Shown here: positions 1-11,190 of the stretch, piece after piece
Layout of the letters: every line of letters starts with the position of its first letter
Numbering within the stretch: the first letter of the stretch is position 1
Origin: Megamerina dolium
Lineage: Eukaryota > Arthropoda > Insecta > Diptera > Megamerinidae
DNA: 64,000 bases
Reading direction: 5' to 3'
NCBI GenBank assembly: GCA_963854835.1
Contig: OY978530.1
Coordinates: 38,492,751 to 38,556,750 of the forward strand
The notes under the pieces: model-generated
Told to the model about the DNA's origin: nothing
The model's database searches: none
What the model saw: the letters and a program-made list of their open reading frames with translations, nothing else
Translations under genes and position numbers: made by a program

Positions 1-2005
1 TTAAAGCAAAAGTGATTTTAATAACATATTACGAAAACTAAAATCTAACCACGACTACTCTCTCTCCCTCTCTCTCGCTTTCCCGATCTCCAAGTAATCA
101 ACTAACCGAACAACCAAGCGAACAATCCTCAACAACAAAAACATCAGCAAGAAATGGATACATGTGAAACAAAACAACCAGTAAAAATTATTTTTATTAC
201 TCGAGATTGCTCGAATGCCCTCTTATATTTCTTATAAATATGCACGTAGGCGTAGGACTGAGTTTTTGTGTTTTTTTATACACGTAGGACTGTCGGGGTT
301 AGACTGTGTATGTTCTTATGTATTCAGTTTTTACCCACAGAGAGAAGCATACAATATTAGATACATAATGCTTATTTGGAGTTTCGTACTCTGTTGTTGC
401 CTAGATCCTCTAATATTGGTCATAAGTTTTGCCGATATTATTTGAACTTGTCACATGCCTCACTCAGCCTCGATATTCGTGTATGAGGTAATATCTTTAA
501 CCCAGCAGTTTGCAAAAAGTTTTTTATACGATTTATGGTTTAATGCCAAATTTTTGTTTCATTGTAGAGTTTGTTGGGCACAACGATTACATATCAGTGT
601 ATACGCAGTCGTATGTGAAATATAAGATAAGATGCATTACATTCCACAACATTGATCACAACTTCTCCAGTGACCGCTTTTTTATACCTTTTGCCAATTC
701 GAAAGTCAATGAGAAAGATGATTTCAGTATATATTCAGTCAGGAACGTATATCACTTTCGAAAGTTCGGAAAAACTTATGGATTGCTCTGTATTGCTAGA
801 TTTATGACAATATTGAGTATGTCCTCCAGCGACGTGAACTTGGTGCATCAATCACCTCAGGACACTTAGTTCTCGTGGTAAAATAAGATTGTCATGTAAA
901 GTTACCTGTGCATAGGAGCGCGTGTGTGCGTATGAAATATTTTAAATTTTCAAATTGAAAAAAAAAAAACACAACCATAAAAAATGTATTTCCTCAGCAC
1001 TCACACATGTACAATTATTTTTTTATTTAATATTTTACTAACATATATAAATGCATATCGAGGGAATGGAATGTGTAATAAATATAGAATTTCAATAAAA
1101 CCCCCCAAGAAAATCTATATTAAAAACAAAACAAAAACATAGACGTAACGCGCCACTGTCTCCCTCTTTCCCTCCCTCTGTCTCTTTCTCTCTCTCTCAC
1201 CTTGGTAACGCTGCTTCTCTATTTTTCCAACCAATGGTAGTACCATTTAAGTATAGAATATGATCTAACGATAATTTTGTTCGAAATTCATTCACAACAA
1301 CATCAAAAACAAACAGACTTAATTGTTTGTGTATGTTACGAGAACTTTAAAATACAAAGTTGCTATTAACGAATTAATCTGAATACAAATAATCACAGCG
1401 AAATATTTCTATTTTTAATTATTTTTCTTTGTGATTGGATAGGAATATATGTCGAATTTGAGTTAAATCAAATCAACTTGCAAAATATATATGCATTAAA
1501 TATATGCAATCGCATACAAACACACTCAATTTCTCTGCATGTGTGCGTGTATGGGATTGTGCTTACAATCGTGTATAGCAAACATTTTGTTGTGTCTTTA
1601 TTTTGTTGCTTATTGCTGTCATCGAAATAAAAATAGATTCGCGTTTTTCTAATATCATTTTAATGATATTTTTAGACAAATGTAATATTTAAAAATATTA
1701 CACACAAATCAATATAGCATAAAAATGAGATACCAAATTGTTGCTGCTGGATTTACATTAAGGTGAAGTGAAAACCGTTTTTTTCATACATGAGTATGGT
1801 CATATCTGTTAAAAGTTGCTGTTTAAATTCAAAAATAAAGGAACAAAATGCACATTACACACAATGTTACTATGCTTAGAAAAAATACACCAAATCAACC
1901 TGCTTACATAAAAAATATAGAATCTAGAATTGTCATATTTATAAAAGTAGAAAAACATAGTAATTTAAGTGTCAAGTTAATGAATCATATAAAAAAATAT
2001 AATTC
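1..2005. other. AT-rich upstream DNA without a supportable gene
   Basis: I see no convincing coding gene here. The open frames are short, low in complexity and resemble nothing I know. There are two pyrimidine-rich CT tracts, about 57-91 and 1157-1200, of the kind bound by GAGA-type factors in flies. The first is followed by CAA/AAC-rich DNA (about 96-175) with the base composition of fly 5' untranslated leaders. It could be a distant promoter or noncoding first exon of bt, but nothing links it to the gene directly. Confidence 0.35.
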
Positions 2006-2130
2006 ACGGGGCACTTATAAGCCCCGAAGGGGTCTTTGGCCGGGCTTCTCTTCCAGTACTGTTATGCAGTACTTTGACATCACTTTTCCTGAGCTTTGTT
2101 CTTTTAGCTTTGTTCTTACGGCGCCCACTA
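2006..2130 (-). mobile_element. tRNA-derived SINE, diverged fragment
   Basis: This matches the conserved 3' end of the window's recurrent SINE in reverse orientation: a GGCACTTATAAGCCCC-like hairpin, the GGCTTCTCTTCCA segment, then a deletion joining the TGACATCACTTTTCCTGAGC segment. The tRNA-like head is missing. Confidence 0.7.
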
Positions 2131-2862
2131 TAATTACTCTTATATAATTCTTATAGTTATATGTATTTCACAATGCTCAACCAGGCTCATTAGTACAATA
2201 ACAAAATACAAAAAAGTATGAAAAAGTATTATTTAAACTCGAAGGAACTATACACGAGAAAAACCGAGAGGGAACAACAACCGAAGCGATGATGATATAT
2301 TGTCATAACGATTAAAAATGAATGGTATCCTTTTGCTCTTCCTTTTCACTGAAGGCATTTGTTAAAGACTTCTACAAAATGCCTACAGAACTAATACTAA
2401 CTTATAATATAGTTCTATAAATGGGCCTGTACTCTGCTACTGGGATATCATGGTGTAGCATTATGGACTCACACAAATACCTCTACTTTCTTTCCGATTA
2501 CTCAAAATTTAACAGTAGCTTAGATGCTTAACTACTGTACGGTTAATGTAGGTGGAATCACAAGAGAAACCTCTATAATTATAGCATCTTACGTAATATG
2601 TTACCTACTAAAAGCTTTTCTTAATTAATACATAGTAGTTTTCTTAATTTTTGCATATGATCTCTTCGTTTTGAAAATCTTATGTATGACTAAAAGCTAA
2701 GACAAATATTATGAAGAAATTAAGATTGAAAAATAATAAATAGTAAAAAATAATTGCTAATAATTTTCTTTTTTTAGTTTAAGATATACGAAGGTAAACA
2801 TTTTCATAAATTAATCTATGGAGGATATAATTAGGGGAGTCAAAGTATATTTCAATTTTAAC

Positions 2863-2865
<3 letters not shown>
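2131..2865. other. AT-rich DNA, nothing recognised
   Basis: No reading frame, repeat or motif that I can name is visible. It ends at a TA array. Confidence 0.4.

Positions 2866-2953
<88 letters not shown>
2866..2953. repeat. (TA)n microsatellite
   Basis: An uninterrupted TA dinucleotide array of about 88 bp. Confidence 0.98.
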
Positions 2954-2955
<2 letters not shown>

Positions 2956-2967
2956 GATTATCATTAT

Positions 2968-3235
2968 CTATAACCTTTTCCATTTTTCCGGTAGGTTCAT
3001 GATTTTATCCGTATAGAACTTCTGTAGTTTATCGGCGAAAAAGTTGTTCAAGAGATTTTTATCGTTTTTCTGCCTGCCAATTTCTTTCCATCGACAGAGT
3101 CTTGCAAATACGGAAATAAATGCATCAAAACTTCTCAGCCAAGTTGAGCCAATTTCTGCAAATATGTATGTGGCCTGACGATGTAACAACATCTTTTCTC
3201 TCTCTAGAATGGACACATTCTACTATACATATGTT
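2968..3235 (-). pseudogene. mariner transposase C-terminal fragment
   Basis: The minus strand encodes the tail typical of mariner transposases, ending FFADKLQKFYTDKIMNLPEKW. This corresponds to the family's closing pattern (F..K...FY..GI..LP.RW). The catalytic core is absent. The flank to about 3380 resembles the 3' end of the mariner relic near 23640-23735. The central 219 bp is about 94-95% identical by eye to the insert at 4287-4505. Confidence 0.75.
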
Positions 3236-3386
3236 ATGTTATGTACTATAAATTGAGATTATCGAATAATTTTACAGTATTTTTTTGGCAAAAATATATC
3301 TTTATTTCAATAACAAAACGTATGAATTATTAAATTCAATTATTATTATTATTTATCAAAGTGCTTGCCATCGTTTTTTTTATATT

Positions 3387-4286
3387 CAGGCTATTCAATG
3401 CACTGTGACCTAAAAGATCTTTTGTGCGCCTATTGCCCAACTCATAATTGCTGTGGGCTTGATTTTACCCGTGTAGTTTGGAGTCAAGATTCTATTACCT
3501 AGGTAACCAAGTCTATGTCTTACCACCGCTCGGCAGTTCCATAGAATATGTTCCGATGTTTCCTGCTCCTCGTGACAGAGCCAACAAGTATCGTTTTCTA
3601 CCACACCTATTTTCTTCATATGGTGATTGAGTCTACAGTGCCCAGTGAGCAGCTCTGTTAAAGTTTTATGTCATTTCTGCTGAAATTAAAAACAGCATCC
3701 ACTGCCGCATGCCCGTTATTGCTCTCCAGTAGTCAGATCCTGTTCCTCCCTTTCATATCAAGTTGTTAATGAAACTGTCTGAACCCCGCAGAAGGGCTGT
3801 GGTCCAATGAAAATAGTTTGCAAAACATTCCCAAACTAGCCTTGATTGAAACGAGAATTTTGCCAGGGACTTTAGAGCTGCCTGGTTGTCCGAGAGGATG
3901 CATATTTTGGTACCACGGGTGCCCCTACGTATACACTCTCGCACATATCTCTAAGGCAAGGACCTTCGCCTAAAAGATTGAAGCTGTTTTCCTCTTTGGG
4001 ATTGCTTTCCGAAATCTTGGTCCCACAATTCCACCGCACAAACGTCTTCCATCTTACACCCACAACTGTGAGTACCCTTTTGGGAGCAGATTGCTACTCC
4101 TCCAAGCCGAATGGTCGTTGATGACCATTTCAAAGTGCTTGGAGAAGACTAGCTTTCTATTCATCTTGTTGAAGACCACAAGACATGGAGAGCCCCAAAC
4201 GGTGTCCACGATCTTTGTAGGTCCTGTGAGATTGCTTCCTTAAGGTTAGATAGATTGGGCAGCCTTAATGCCGCACTGGTTGCCGT
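3387..4286 (-). pseudogene. non-LTR retrotransposon fragment: RNase H and C-terminal zinc-finger region
   Basis: On the minus strand the broken frames carry the end of a LINE polyprotein: the connection after the reverse transcriptase (SAALRLPNLSNLKEA), RNase H pieces (ILSDNQAALKSLAKF) and the C-terminal motif CWLCHEEQETSEHILWNC. The same family in a better copy lies at 58855-60335. A LINE with RNase H belongs to the I/R1/LOA group rather than jockey. Frameshifts and an internal loss make it inactive. The 3' end lies near 3387. Confidence 0.8.
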
Positions 4287-4505
4287 AGGTTAATGATTTT
4301 ATCGGTATAGAACTTCTGTGGTTTATCGGCGAAAAACTTGTTCATGAGATTTTTAGCGTTTTTCTGTCTGCCAATTTTTTTCCATCAACAGAGTCTTGCA
4401 AATACGGAAATAAATGCATCAAAACTTCTCAGCCAAGTTGATCCAATTTCTGCAAATATGTATGTGGCCAGACGATGTAACAACATCTTTTCTCCCTCTA
4501 GAATG
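4287..4505 (-). mobile_element. 219-bp mariner 3'-end insert flanked by a 38-bp direct duplication
   Basis: This is a second copy of the mariner C-terminal segment seen at 2980-3210, inserted in the LINE fragment. The LINE bases 4249-4286 reappear at 4506-4543 with one mismatch. Mariner elements duplicate only TA on insertion and this is not a whole element, so a repair-type templated insertion explains it better than transposition. Confidence 0.7.
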
Positions 4506-4575
4506 GATAGATTGGGCGGCCTTAATGCCGCACTGGTTGCCGTCCTTTTGACCATGAAGTGTGGGGCGTATTCCA
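4506..4575 (-). pseudogene. continuation of the RNase-H LINE fragment
   Basis: After the insert the LINE frame resumes upstream on the minus strand (HFMVKRTATSAALRPPNLS) and stops at a junction with a mariner relic near 4575. It aligns with the KRTAASAAIRLSN segment of the copy at 58855-60335. Confidence 0.6.
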
Positions 4576-5085
4576 GTAAGGGAATTCGGCATCAATCGAA
4601 GCAAATGGTAGTCAGACGGAGCTATGTCTGGACTATAAGGGGGGTGTGGTAAAACTTCCCAGCCGCTGTTTTCTAAATAATTTTCGGTCTTGCAATATGA
4701 AACCGAGCTTTGGAATGATGGAATATTATACACTCGTGTCTAGCCGCATATTTTTTGGGCCGTCATTTTTCGGCGATTTCTCTCGTCAAACAGGACCCTG
4801 TGATCGTCTGACCTGATTTCAACAGCTCATAATACAACACACCCTGCTCTGAATATTCTGCTTTGTCGTTGATTTTGGTAGTTGGCCGTGCTTCACATAC
4901 GATTTCTTGCGCTTCAGGTTATTGTAGAGTATATATTTTTCGTCATCAGTAACAATCCGATGCAAAAACGACATATTTTTGTATCGCTCGACCAACATTT
5001 CTGACATGCATCGATAGTCCCTATACATATGCATATGTATGCTTCGACCGTTGTTGCGTTGTTGCTGATACAATTAAATTTCGAT
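4576..5085 (-). pseudogene. mariner transposase relic (central and catalytic part)
   Basis: Minus-strand frames show the mariner catalytic landmarks: FLHRIVTDDEKYILY, where the first acidic residue lies in family members, and WEVLPHPPYSPDIAPSDYH, which carries the third aspartate. The stretch between is shortened and frameshifted. It belongs to the same general type as the relic at 23640-24690. Its C-terminal part is missing here; related pieces lie at 2968-3235 and 4287-4505. Confidence 0.8.
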
Positions 5086-5280
5086 ATAATTGTATAAGTT
5101 TGTGCAACAATGTCGAAAATTAAACTACATAATTTTTTTCCTGTTAGGATTATATAGTGCGCGTAGCTCGATCTTGTCTTGCGACATATTTTCCCTATAA
5201 TTAATGTAATTTTGGGATTTTGTATGAAAGCTAGATTAAGTAGAGGGTGTGGTTCTCCCATTTTCTCAATCGTTTCTGTC

Positions 5281-6165
5281 TATGTCTGAAAATATGCAAA
5301 CTCCAAAAATTATTAAGCTCAATATTGAGGACATTGGAAGTACTTCCATAAATTCCACATTGGAATTTATGGAATTTACCGTCGGGAGCGTAACTCCAAT
5401 CCCTTGGTTAAAGCACTAACCTCTACATAGGTTACAAGGGACAAAAATTCAAGTTTGCTCTGAAGCAGGATACCGTAGGATAGTGGAATATCTTGAAAAA
5501 AAAAAATTATACACATACCAACTCAAGAGTGCTAAAGGTCAAGAAGGTTTTTAATTACGACCGGTGTGCAATCTTCGAAATAAGAATAGCTCCTCCGTCC
5601 CTCTACAGAGTTGAGCTAGAGAAAGAAAATGTGGCTTTGAAGAAAGGGGAAGCTCATTAAATTTATAGTCCAGTTCAATGCGCGAATTTCCTGGAATTTG
5701 GACACACCAAGAAAAATTGTACACTTCCCAGTGTATATGTTATCTGTGGTGACCTACATGAGTCTCAATTTTGCATCAAGCCAAAGGAAGACTACAAAGT
5801 AAAGAAATGCAGTAACTGCTTTGAGAATCATACAGCCAATATAGAGATTGTTCCGTATACGTCAGCATTAAACAAAAGCTTATGCCTCAGTTGAAACTAG
5901 CAAACCGTTTTCCTCCTACATCTGTTACACGTGATGCCCTAGCGAGCCCCAATCTCAAACAGTATCATTCTTAAAGGAACTGCTCTGATAATATCTTATA
6001 GTGTAGAGAATAGTCTGCTTGAGAATATTTATAGTAAATATGACACAATTCATGTGTTCAATGCAAAACATGATGTTATACATGATACGAAATCAAAATC
6101 TCGTAGCGAAGCCACGAGTGCTTTAGAAATCTGCCACTGGAATGCAAATGGCGTAAGTCATCATA
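5281..6165 (+). pseudogene. jockey-type LINE, ORF1 remnant and start of ORF2
   Basis: Broken plus-strand frames contain retroviral-type zinc knuckles of a jockey ORF1 (CANFLEFGHTKKNC, then CVICGDLHESQFC and CSNCFENHTANI forms), followed by ICHWNANG, the usual opening of the jockey ORF2 endonuclease. The better preserved relative at 28330-32410 has the same order. The element breaks off at about 6165. Endonuclease and decayed reverse transcriptase resume in the same orientation at 9245-10310, so the two pieces are probably one LINE split by nested insertions. Confidence 0.7.
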
Positions 6166-6293
6166 AATTTTTTTTTTATACATTTTCTTTATTTATTGAA
6201 TCTATTCCTAAAGAATCTAACAATAAGTTTTAAAATCTTAATCTAATTCAACAACAGTAGCTCCTTATTATCTAGAGCAATGTTTTTTGTGGT

Positions 6294-6481
6294 GGGTGCC
6301 GTAGCTCAGTGGTTAGTGTGTTCGCCTTCTGATCTGTAGGTCGTGGTTCAATACCCGGCTGATGCATAACAAATTTAATATCTTCAAATTAATATTTGAA
6401 AATTTAAGACGCACAACAGTAATGGAAGAGAAGCTCGGCCAATGAGCCCTTTGGGGCTTTAAATGCCACATATTTATTTTT
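6294..6481 (+). mobile_element. tRNA-derived SINE, short form with intact head
   Basis: The head holds an A box (TAGCTCAGTGG, 6302-6312) and a B box (GGTTCAATACC, 6345-6355) of a polymerase III promoter. The body is internally deleted, joining directly to the conserved 3' end (GGAAGAGAAGCTCGGCC, then a GAGCCCTTTGGGGCTT hairpin) and an AT-rich tail. It is a SINE, not a working tRNA gene, because the fold is imperfect and the body follows directly. Confidence 0.85.
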
Positions 6482-6789
6482 TTTTATGCTAACCGACTCA
6501 TCTTCATCTGAGCTCGGTAATAGTGGGTTTTCAAACAATTTTTTGAATTCTTCGACCAGCACAATCAGCACCTCCGAAAACGACGATCACGAGCCACATT
6601 ACAAAATATACAATTCTTAGTATATATGCCTGCAATATTGTATCTCGGAGGATTTTCATGACCTAAGTATGTATTTTGAAGAAGGAAATACAAACTTCAT
6701 TCATATATATTCAAAGGTTTTTCAGTGCTGTGAGTATATTCAAAATTTATGTTTAGAAGAAGCAATTTAATAAAGTATATTAACAGAAT
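6482..6789 (+). other. unassigned stretch between two SINEs
   Basis: A plus-strand frame here begins with a Ser/Thr/Asn-rich run (TDSSSSELGNSGFSNNFLNS) and soon stops. It may be a relic of an unidentified element. I do not recognise it. Confidence 0.3.
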
Positions 6790-7158
6790 TAATAAATAAA
6801 TAAATAAATATGTGGCACTTAAAGCCCCAAAGGGCTCATTGGCCGAGCTTCTCTTCTATTACTGTTGTGCGTCTTAAATTTTTGGACAGTATTAGAATGG
6901 ACCTACTTATTTTAGCCGGTTCCGAACGGCAGAACACTTGTGACATCACTTTTTCTGAGCTTTGTCACAGAGTTCTTTTTAGAAGCTTTTTCATGGCAAG
7001 TTGTTACTGCCGGAAGAATTGCCAATTGCTTGCCGACAGGTGGGTACCGTTCGAAAGAAAAATCTTTTCGATATTAAATTTGTTATGCATCAGCCGAGGA
7101 TTGAACCACGACCTATAGATCAGAGGTCAACACACTAACCACTGAGCCACGGCACCCT
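6790..7158 (-). mobile_element. tRNA-derived SINE, near full length
   Basis: This is the most complete copy, in reverse orientation. From low to high coordinates it has a (TAAA)n-type tail (6790-6810), the conserved 3' hairpin and GAGCTTCTCTTC segment, a body with CCGGTTCCGAACGG and TGACATCACTTTTTCTGAGC, the segment GACAGGTGGGTACCGTTCGA, then the reverse complement of the B box (about 7094-7106) and A box, ending at GGCACCC near 7158. Length without the tail is about 345 bp. Its head sits directly against the gypsy fragment. Confidence 0.88.
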
Positions 7159-7462
7159 AACATATACGTTGTCCAATATTTGAAATCCTCAGGGTACTAC
7201 GCCATGTTTTATGCCGAATTGTTGCTTCATTTGAGCTGCGGCCACCGACATTGGTTTCTTGCTATTCGTCAACGGTTTTAGCTGATCTAGTGTTGTACGC
7301 ATTGGTCGTTCAAACATTATATCGGCATTATATTAGTGTGCCAATTTTCTATAACCGTTTCTTCTTCTCCCATCTTTTTGAGTACTTTTTTGAAAGGGTC
7401 CAAAAATCTTTCCGCTTGGCCATTTGACATTGGATAACATGGGCTCGTGCATTTTTGTTCAA
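7159..7462 (-). pseudogene. gypsy-type integrase fragment, duplicate of 41509-41812
   Basis: Together with the end of the adjoining SINE, this is nearly identical by eye (one mismatch noticed in about 440 bp) to the block at 41509-41812, which continues there into a recognisable Ty3/gypsy integrase core. The break at 7462 joins it to a mariner fragment. Only the 3' end of the integrase frame is present. Confidence 0.7.
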
Positions 7463-7830
7463 TGCAATGTGTTCACCCATTTTCCACTCATTTCGATCCA
7501 TAGCGTTTAAACAGTTGGAAATTGTTACTTGTGTAACATTTAACATTTCTGGCATTTGTTGTTGACTTAAAGTGCCATCTTCGTAAAACAATGCTTGCAA
7601 TTCGGTGTCTTAAACTTTTTCGGTGGTCTTCCACGTTTTTCATTTCTCAAATCAAAATCTTTACTTTTGAATCGTTGAAACCAATTTCCGTATGTTGCTT
7701 CTGAAAGAGCACGACTCCCCTAAGCGTCGATAAGCATTTAATGCGCTTTAGCTGTATTTTTCTTCAAAAAAAGTAATGCAAATTAACTTCCCAGAAATGA
7801 CGATTTTCTGGCTATAAATTTTGTATTTCT
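7463..7830 (-). pseudogene. mariner transposase N-terminal fragment
   Basis: The minus strand encodes the helix-turn-helix region of a mariner transposase (LSQQQMPEMLNVTQVTISNC, then LNAMDRNEWKMGEH). It is fused abruptly to the gypsy piece just after the position where mariners normally read WVPHEL. Frameshifted and truncated. Confidence 0.7.
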
Positions 7831-7854
7831 AAGTTAAAAAAAAAATACAATACA

Positions 7855-8140
7855 ATTTAATATCGAAAAGATTTTTCTTTCGAACGGTACCCACCTGCCG
7901 GCAAGCAATTGGCAATTCTTCCGACAGTAACAACTTGCCATGAAAAAGCTTCTAAAAAGAACTCTGTGACAAAGCTCAGAAAAAGTAATGTCACAAGTGT
8001 TCTGCCGTTCGGAACCGGCTAAAATAAGTAGGTCACTTCTAATACTGTTCAAAATTTAACACGCACAACAGTAATGGAAGAGAAGCTCGGCCAATGAGCC
8101 CTTTGGGGCTTTAAGTGCCACATATTTATTTTTTTTTATT
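7855..8140 (+). mobile_element. tRNA-derived SINE, 5'-truncated
   Basis: Body and 3' end of the recurrent SINE in forward orientation, starting at AATTTAATATCGAAAAGA and ending GCTTTAAGTGCCACATATTTATTT. The tRNA-like head is absent, as expected from incomplete target-primed reverse transcription. It abuts the minus-strand jockey copy. Confidence 0.85.
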
Positions 8141-8149
8141 TTTAATGTT

Positions 8150-9190
8150 TTTTGTACGATGCTCTTCTTTTTATTGGAAGGCTGACAGGTCCTTTCTTCG
8201 AAGGCGCGAAGTATAGCAGGTATTGAGCAGGTTCTTGCTAGTGTGTTTGGATGTCTTTGTAATCTTCTAGTATATTTTTGTCTAGTATTTTTAACTTCAA
8301 TTTCTACGATTGGAATATTTAAGTCATTGTGTATACATTCATTTCTAATATACCATGGTGCACCAGTTATCATCCTTAACATTTTAGACTGAGATCTCTG
8401 TATGATTTCAATATTGCTGTTACTAGTGTTCCCGTAATTCCCGAATTCCGTAACTCCAAATTGGCTTTATTATGCTGTTGTACAGTAGGACCTTGTATTT
8501 CAAGTTTTATGGTGATCTGAAATTGATGAGCCAGTGCAGACAAGAAGCTTTTAATTTCATTTGAGTTCTTTTTGCTTCGATGTGCTTGCGCCATGTAAGC
8601 CGTCTATCTAAGTGTATCCCTAGGTAGGTGACTTCATTTGTATGAGTTATGGCGATATTATTTAGTGTAACTGTCGGGCATGTGCTTTTGTTAAGTGTGA
8701 ACGTTACATGTTTACATTTGGATTCATTAACTTTTATGCGCCAGTTAGATAACCATTTTTCAACAAGTACTAAATGCTCCCCTAAATCTGTGGATACCTT
8801 AATTGGGTTTCGATTACGGCTTAGAATAGCAGTATCGTCAGCAAATGTAGATGTCAACAACCGTGCATCTGTTGGTAGATCGGAAGTATATAATACATAT
8901 AGAATTGGGCCAAGAACGCTACCCTGTGGAACTCCGGCTTTGATATTGAATTCTTCTGTGGAAAAGTCTTTATATTTTACAACAAAATGACGGTTATCTA
9001 GGTATGATTCTAGTATTTGGTGGGAGCTTTCTGGTAGAAGTTTTCTTATTTTATACTTTAGCCCTTCATGCCACACTCTATCAAATGCCTGAGTAACATC
9101 GAGGAATATAGCTGAACAATACTCTTTGTATTCAAATGCTTTCCGTATCAGCATAAAAATGAGCTTAAACTGTTTCACAAAGAACACTCC
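8150..9190 (-). pseudogene. jockey-clade LINE, 5'-truncated reverse transcriptase
   Basis: The frame 8507-9187 covers most of a jockey reverse transcriptase: FLDVTQAFDRVWHEGL (first catalytic Asp), AGVPQGSVLGPILY, and an intact TFADDTAI (catalytic Asp pair), then the thumb YLGIHLDRRLTWRKHIEAK. A frameshift near 8500 shifts the end (MLRMITGAPWYIRN...NDLNIP) to another frame, closing near 8180. There is no RNase H, as expected for jockey. It is a different subfamily from the element at 28330-32410, and the endonuclease is missing. Confidence 0.88.
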
Positions 9191-9244
9191 ATAGATCTGA
9201 TGCTAATACCGTAAACTCACCTCACAAAAAAAAACTGTTTTCAA

Positions 9245-10310
9245 ATGGAAAGATACATAGTTTATGACACCAAGCACCCTGACGGAAAAGAGTGGTACAG
9301 CTATTCTTATAAAAAAAAAAGAATAAGACATTTTCCAATGCAGGGTTACTACTATACGAATCACTTGCAAGCAATGACTCTTCAGCTCGAAGAATATATT
9401 AAGGGCCTAACAATCTCAGCTATTTACTGTCCACCGAGATCTAATATTGATCAGGAACAATACAAAAAAAATTTTAGTACCCTCTGTAATAAATATGTAA
9501 CTGCTGGAGATTTTAATGCAAAGCATATCCACTGGGGCTCACGTTTAATAACTCCTAAAGGAAGAAAGCTGTTGTCAGTGGTAAATGCGATTGTACTTGA
9601 CGTTTAATTCAATAGTAACCATACATATTGGCCATCATGTAGACGAAGACTCCAGACTTTATGGATTTTGCAATCACTAACGACTTGAAGAATGTACACT
9701 GCCACGCGCATTCGTCTTTGGAACTATTTTCCGCTGCTTTCTCAAGCAGTAAAAATAGCCTCACCCTACATTAAGCCATAAACCCGGTAAAAAACGTACC
9801 CCGAAAGAAAGTCTAGAGCTCCTCTTTGAAAAAAGATCTGTAAGGCGTAAATGGCATTTTTGAAAAAGAAGCTGAATCAAATTACCAAATAACTTCATCG
9901 TCTTTTAAAAGATCAAGGAACCCGTAAATTTCATGAATATGTTGAGACTTCTTACCAGGTCGAAAAGCTTTACTAGCGGAGTCTGAAATCCGCCTCCCCA
10001 ATAGTGATTGGGCAATAAATGATGCAGAAAGAGGAGTGGTTTTATCAGTCAGTCAAGGGACTCAACCCTAAAAAATCTCCAGAACGTGGTTTGATTACAG
10101 GACAAATGATAGCACAGCTCTGAGGAATAGCTGTAATGTACCGCATGCATATTTTTAATGCAATAGTTCACACCGGCTGCTTTTCGCAGTCATGGAAAAC
10201 AATTTATTTGGTTTCCGCACTATCGAGCAAGTCCACCGCATTGTAAACACTATACAAGACACTTACGATGAACGGTCATGTAGCCGTCTTCAATAAAATC
10301 ACTAAGAGGT
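9245..10310 (+). pseudogene. jockey-type LINE, endonuclease and decayed reverse transcriptase
   Basis: The frame 9245-9607 encodes the second half of an apurinic-type endonuclease (TISAIYCPPRSNIDQEQY, AGDFNAKHIHWGSRLITPKG). GDFNAKH..WGS is the core motif of the family. Downstream, scattered in-phase pieces of reverse transcriptase remain, for example GFRTIEQVHRIVN around 10205-10240. Many stops and frameshifts are present. It is likely the 3' part of the element begun at 5281. Confidence 0.72.
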
Positions 10311-10907
10311 CAGACCATTTATATGAAATATTCATCGGTCCTTCTATGGGAGTTGTCACTGACGCGTTCTCACTAGGTAAGAAATTTCATCAGTGCTTAA
10401 TCAACGTCGTACTTTAGTCTTTTACTATGGGGCTTGTTGTTTGTAAAATCAGACCAAAGAAATCAAACACAACAAATTGTGGTGGGCATTAATTACCGAA
10501 GTATATACGATGTTGTTCTCATTACTCACCCTCTTTGTGTCTTCTCTTCACATCAATACAAGATACAATGATAAATCACAATTCTTTTCCAGCCCTCATC
10601 ATATAGTAGTTTTGAAGAATAACCTTATATTAGATTCACATTTCATGTATTGTATATATATTCTTTGGTAGTACTTAAATTTTTCATTCACTGATAAATC
10701 GTTTCGCTAAGTCGTAAATTCGTTATGATCACAATCAGTGTTACCCTTTCTTATTGCGCATAAAAAACGAGCAGGTTATTACTGCCATTTCTTGTACCCA
10801 AATAAAGTTAGTAGTAGTAGGGCTTCAGTCAAAATATTATCTTCACTTTTTCTTGAAAGCTATAGTTTACATAATTGTCATGAATATCGATGGTAAATCA
10901 TCACAAA
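10311..10907. other. unassigned AT-rich DNA
   Basis: No gene or known repeat is visible. The short open frames look random. Confidence 0.35.
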
Positions 10908-11190
10908 TTGCGAATATCGTGAACAATTGTCGGTGCATACACTAGAGGAAAAAGAAGTTTCGAAACAAATGTAACTAGTAGGAATATGCAAACACGATAA
11001 TGATAAAAGAAGATTTTAGAGTGTAGTCCCAGAGTATAAATTAGGCGATTTTGTTGATGAATCAATCAATTCGATTTCGGTAGTCAAAAAGCAAACATAT
11101 CACGATAACTACATAGTTGTAAATTAAATTTCAAGCACATTAAAAAGTGATTGTAAATACAAGAATTGATCAAATAAATTGTTTTTAGGT
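10908..11190 (+). mobile_element. solo LTR-like fragment with promoter signal
   Basis: About 280 bp are recognisably similar to 32955-33260, where an LTR-type leader precedes a gag frame. Shared features are CGAAACAAATGT, GATAAAAGAAGATT, an AGAGTATAAAT TATA-type motif (11031-11041), and CACATTAAAAAGTGATT. No coding part follows, so it may be a solo or truncated LTR. Confidence 0.55.

Noticed and set aside
215..869. Two open frames of 76 and 119 codons
   Set aside because: No recognisable domain, low complexity, no gene-like context; they look like chance frames in AT-rich DNA.
2380..2560. Weak similarity between 2420-2580 and 62230-62310 (GGTATCA.GGTGTAGC)
   Set aside because: Too short and diverged by eye to call a repeat family.
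6296..6360. A tRNA gene-like sequence with A and B boxes
   Set aside because: The same head occurs many times, followed by one conserved body and tail, and its arms do not form a regular cloverleaf; it is a SINE head.
8649..8990. Plus-strand 113-codon frame
   Set aside because: A shadow of the minus-strand jockey reverse transcriptase.
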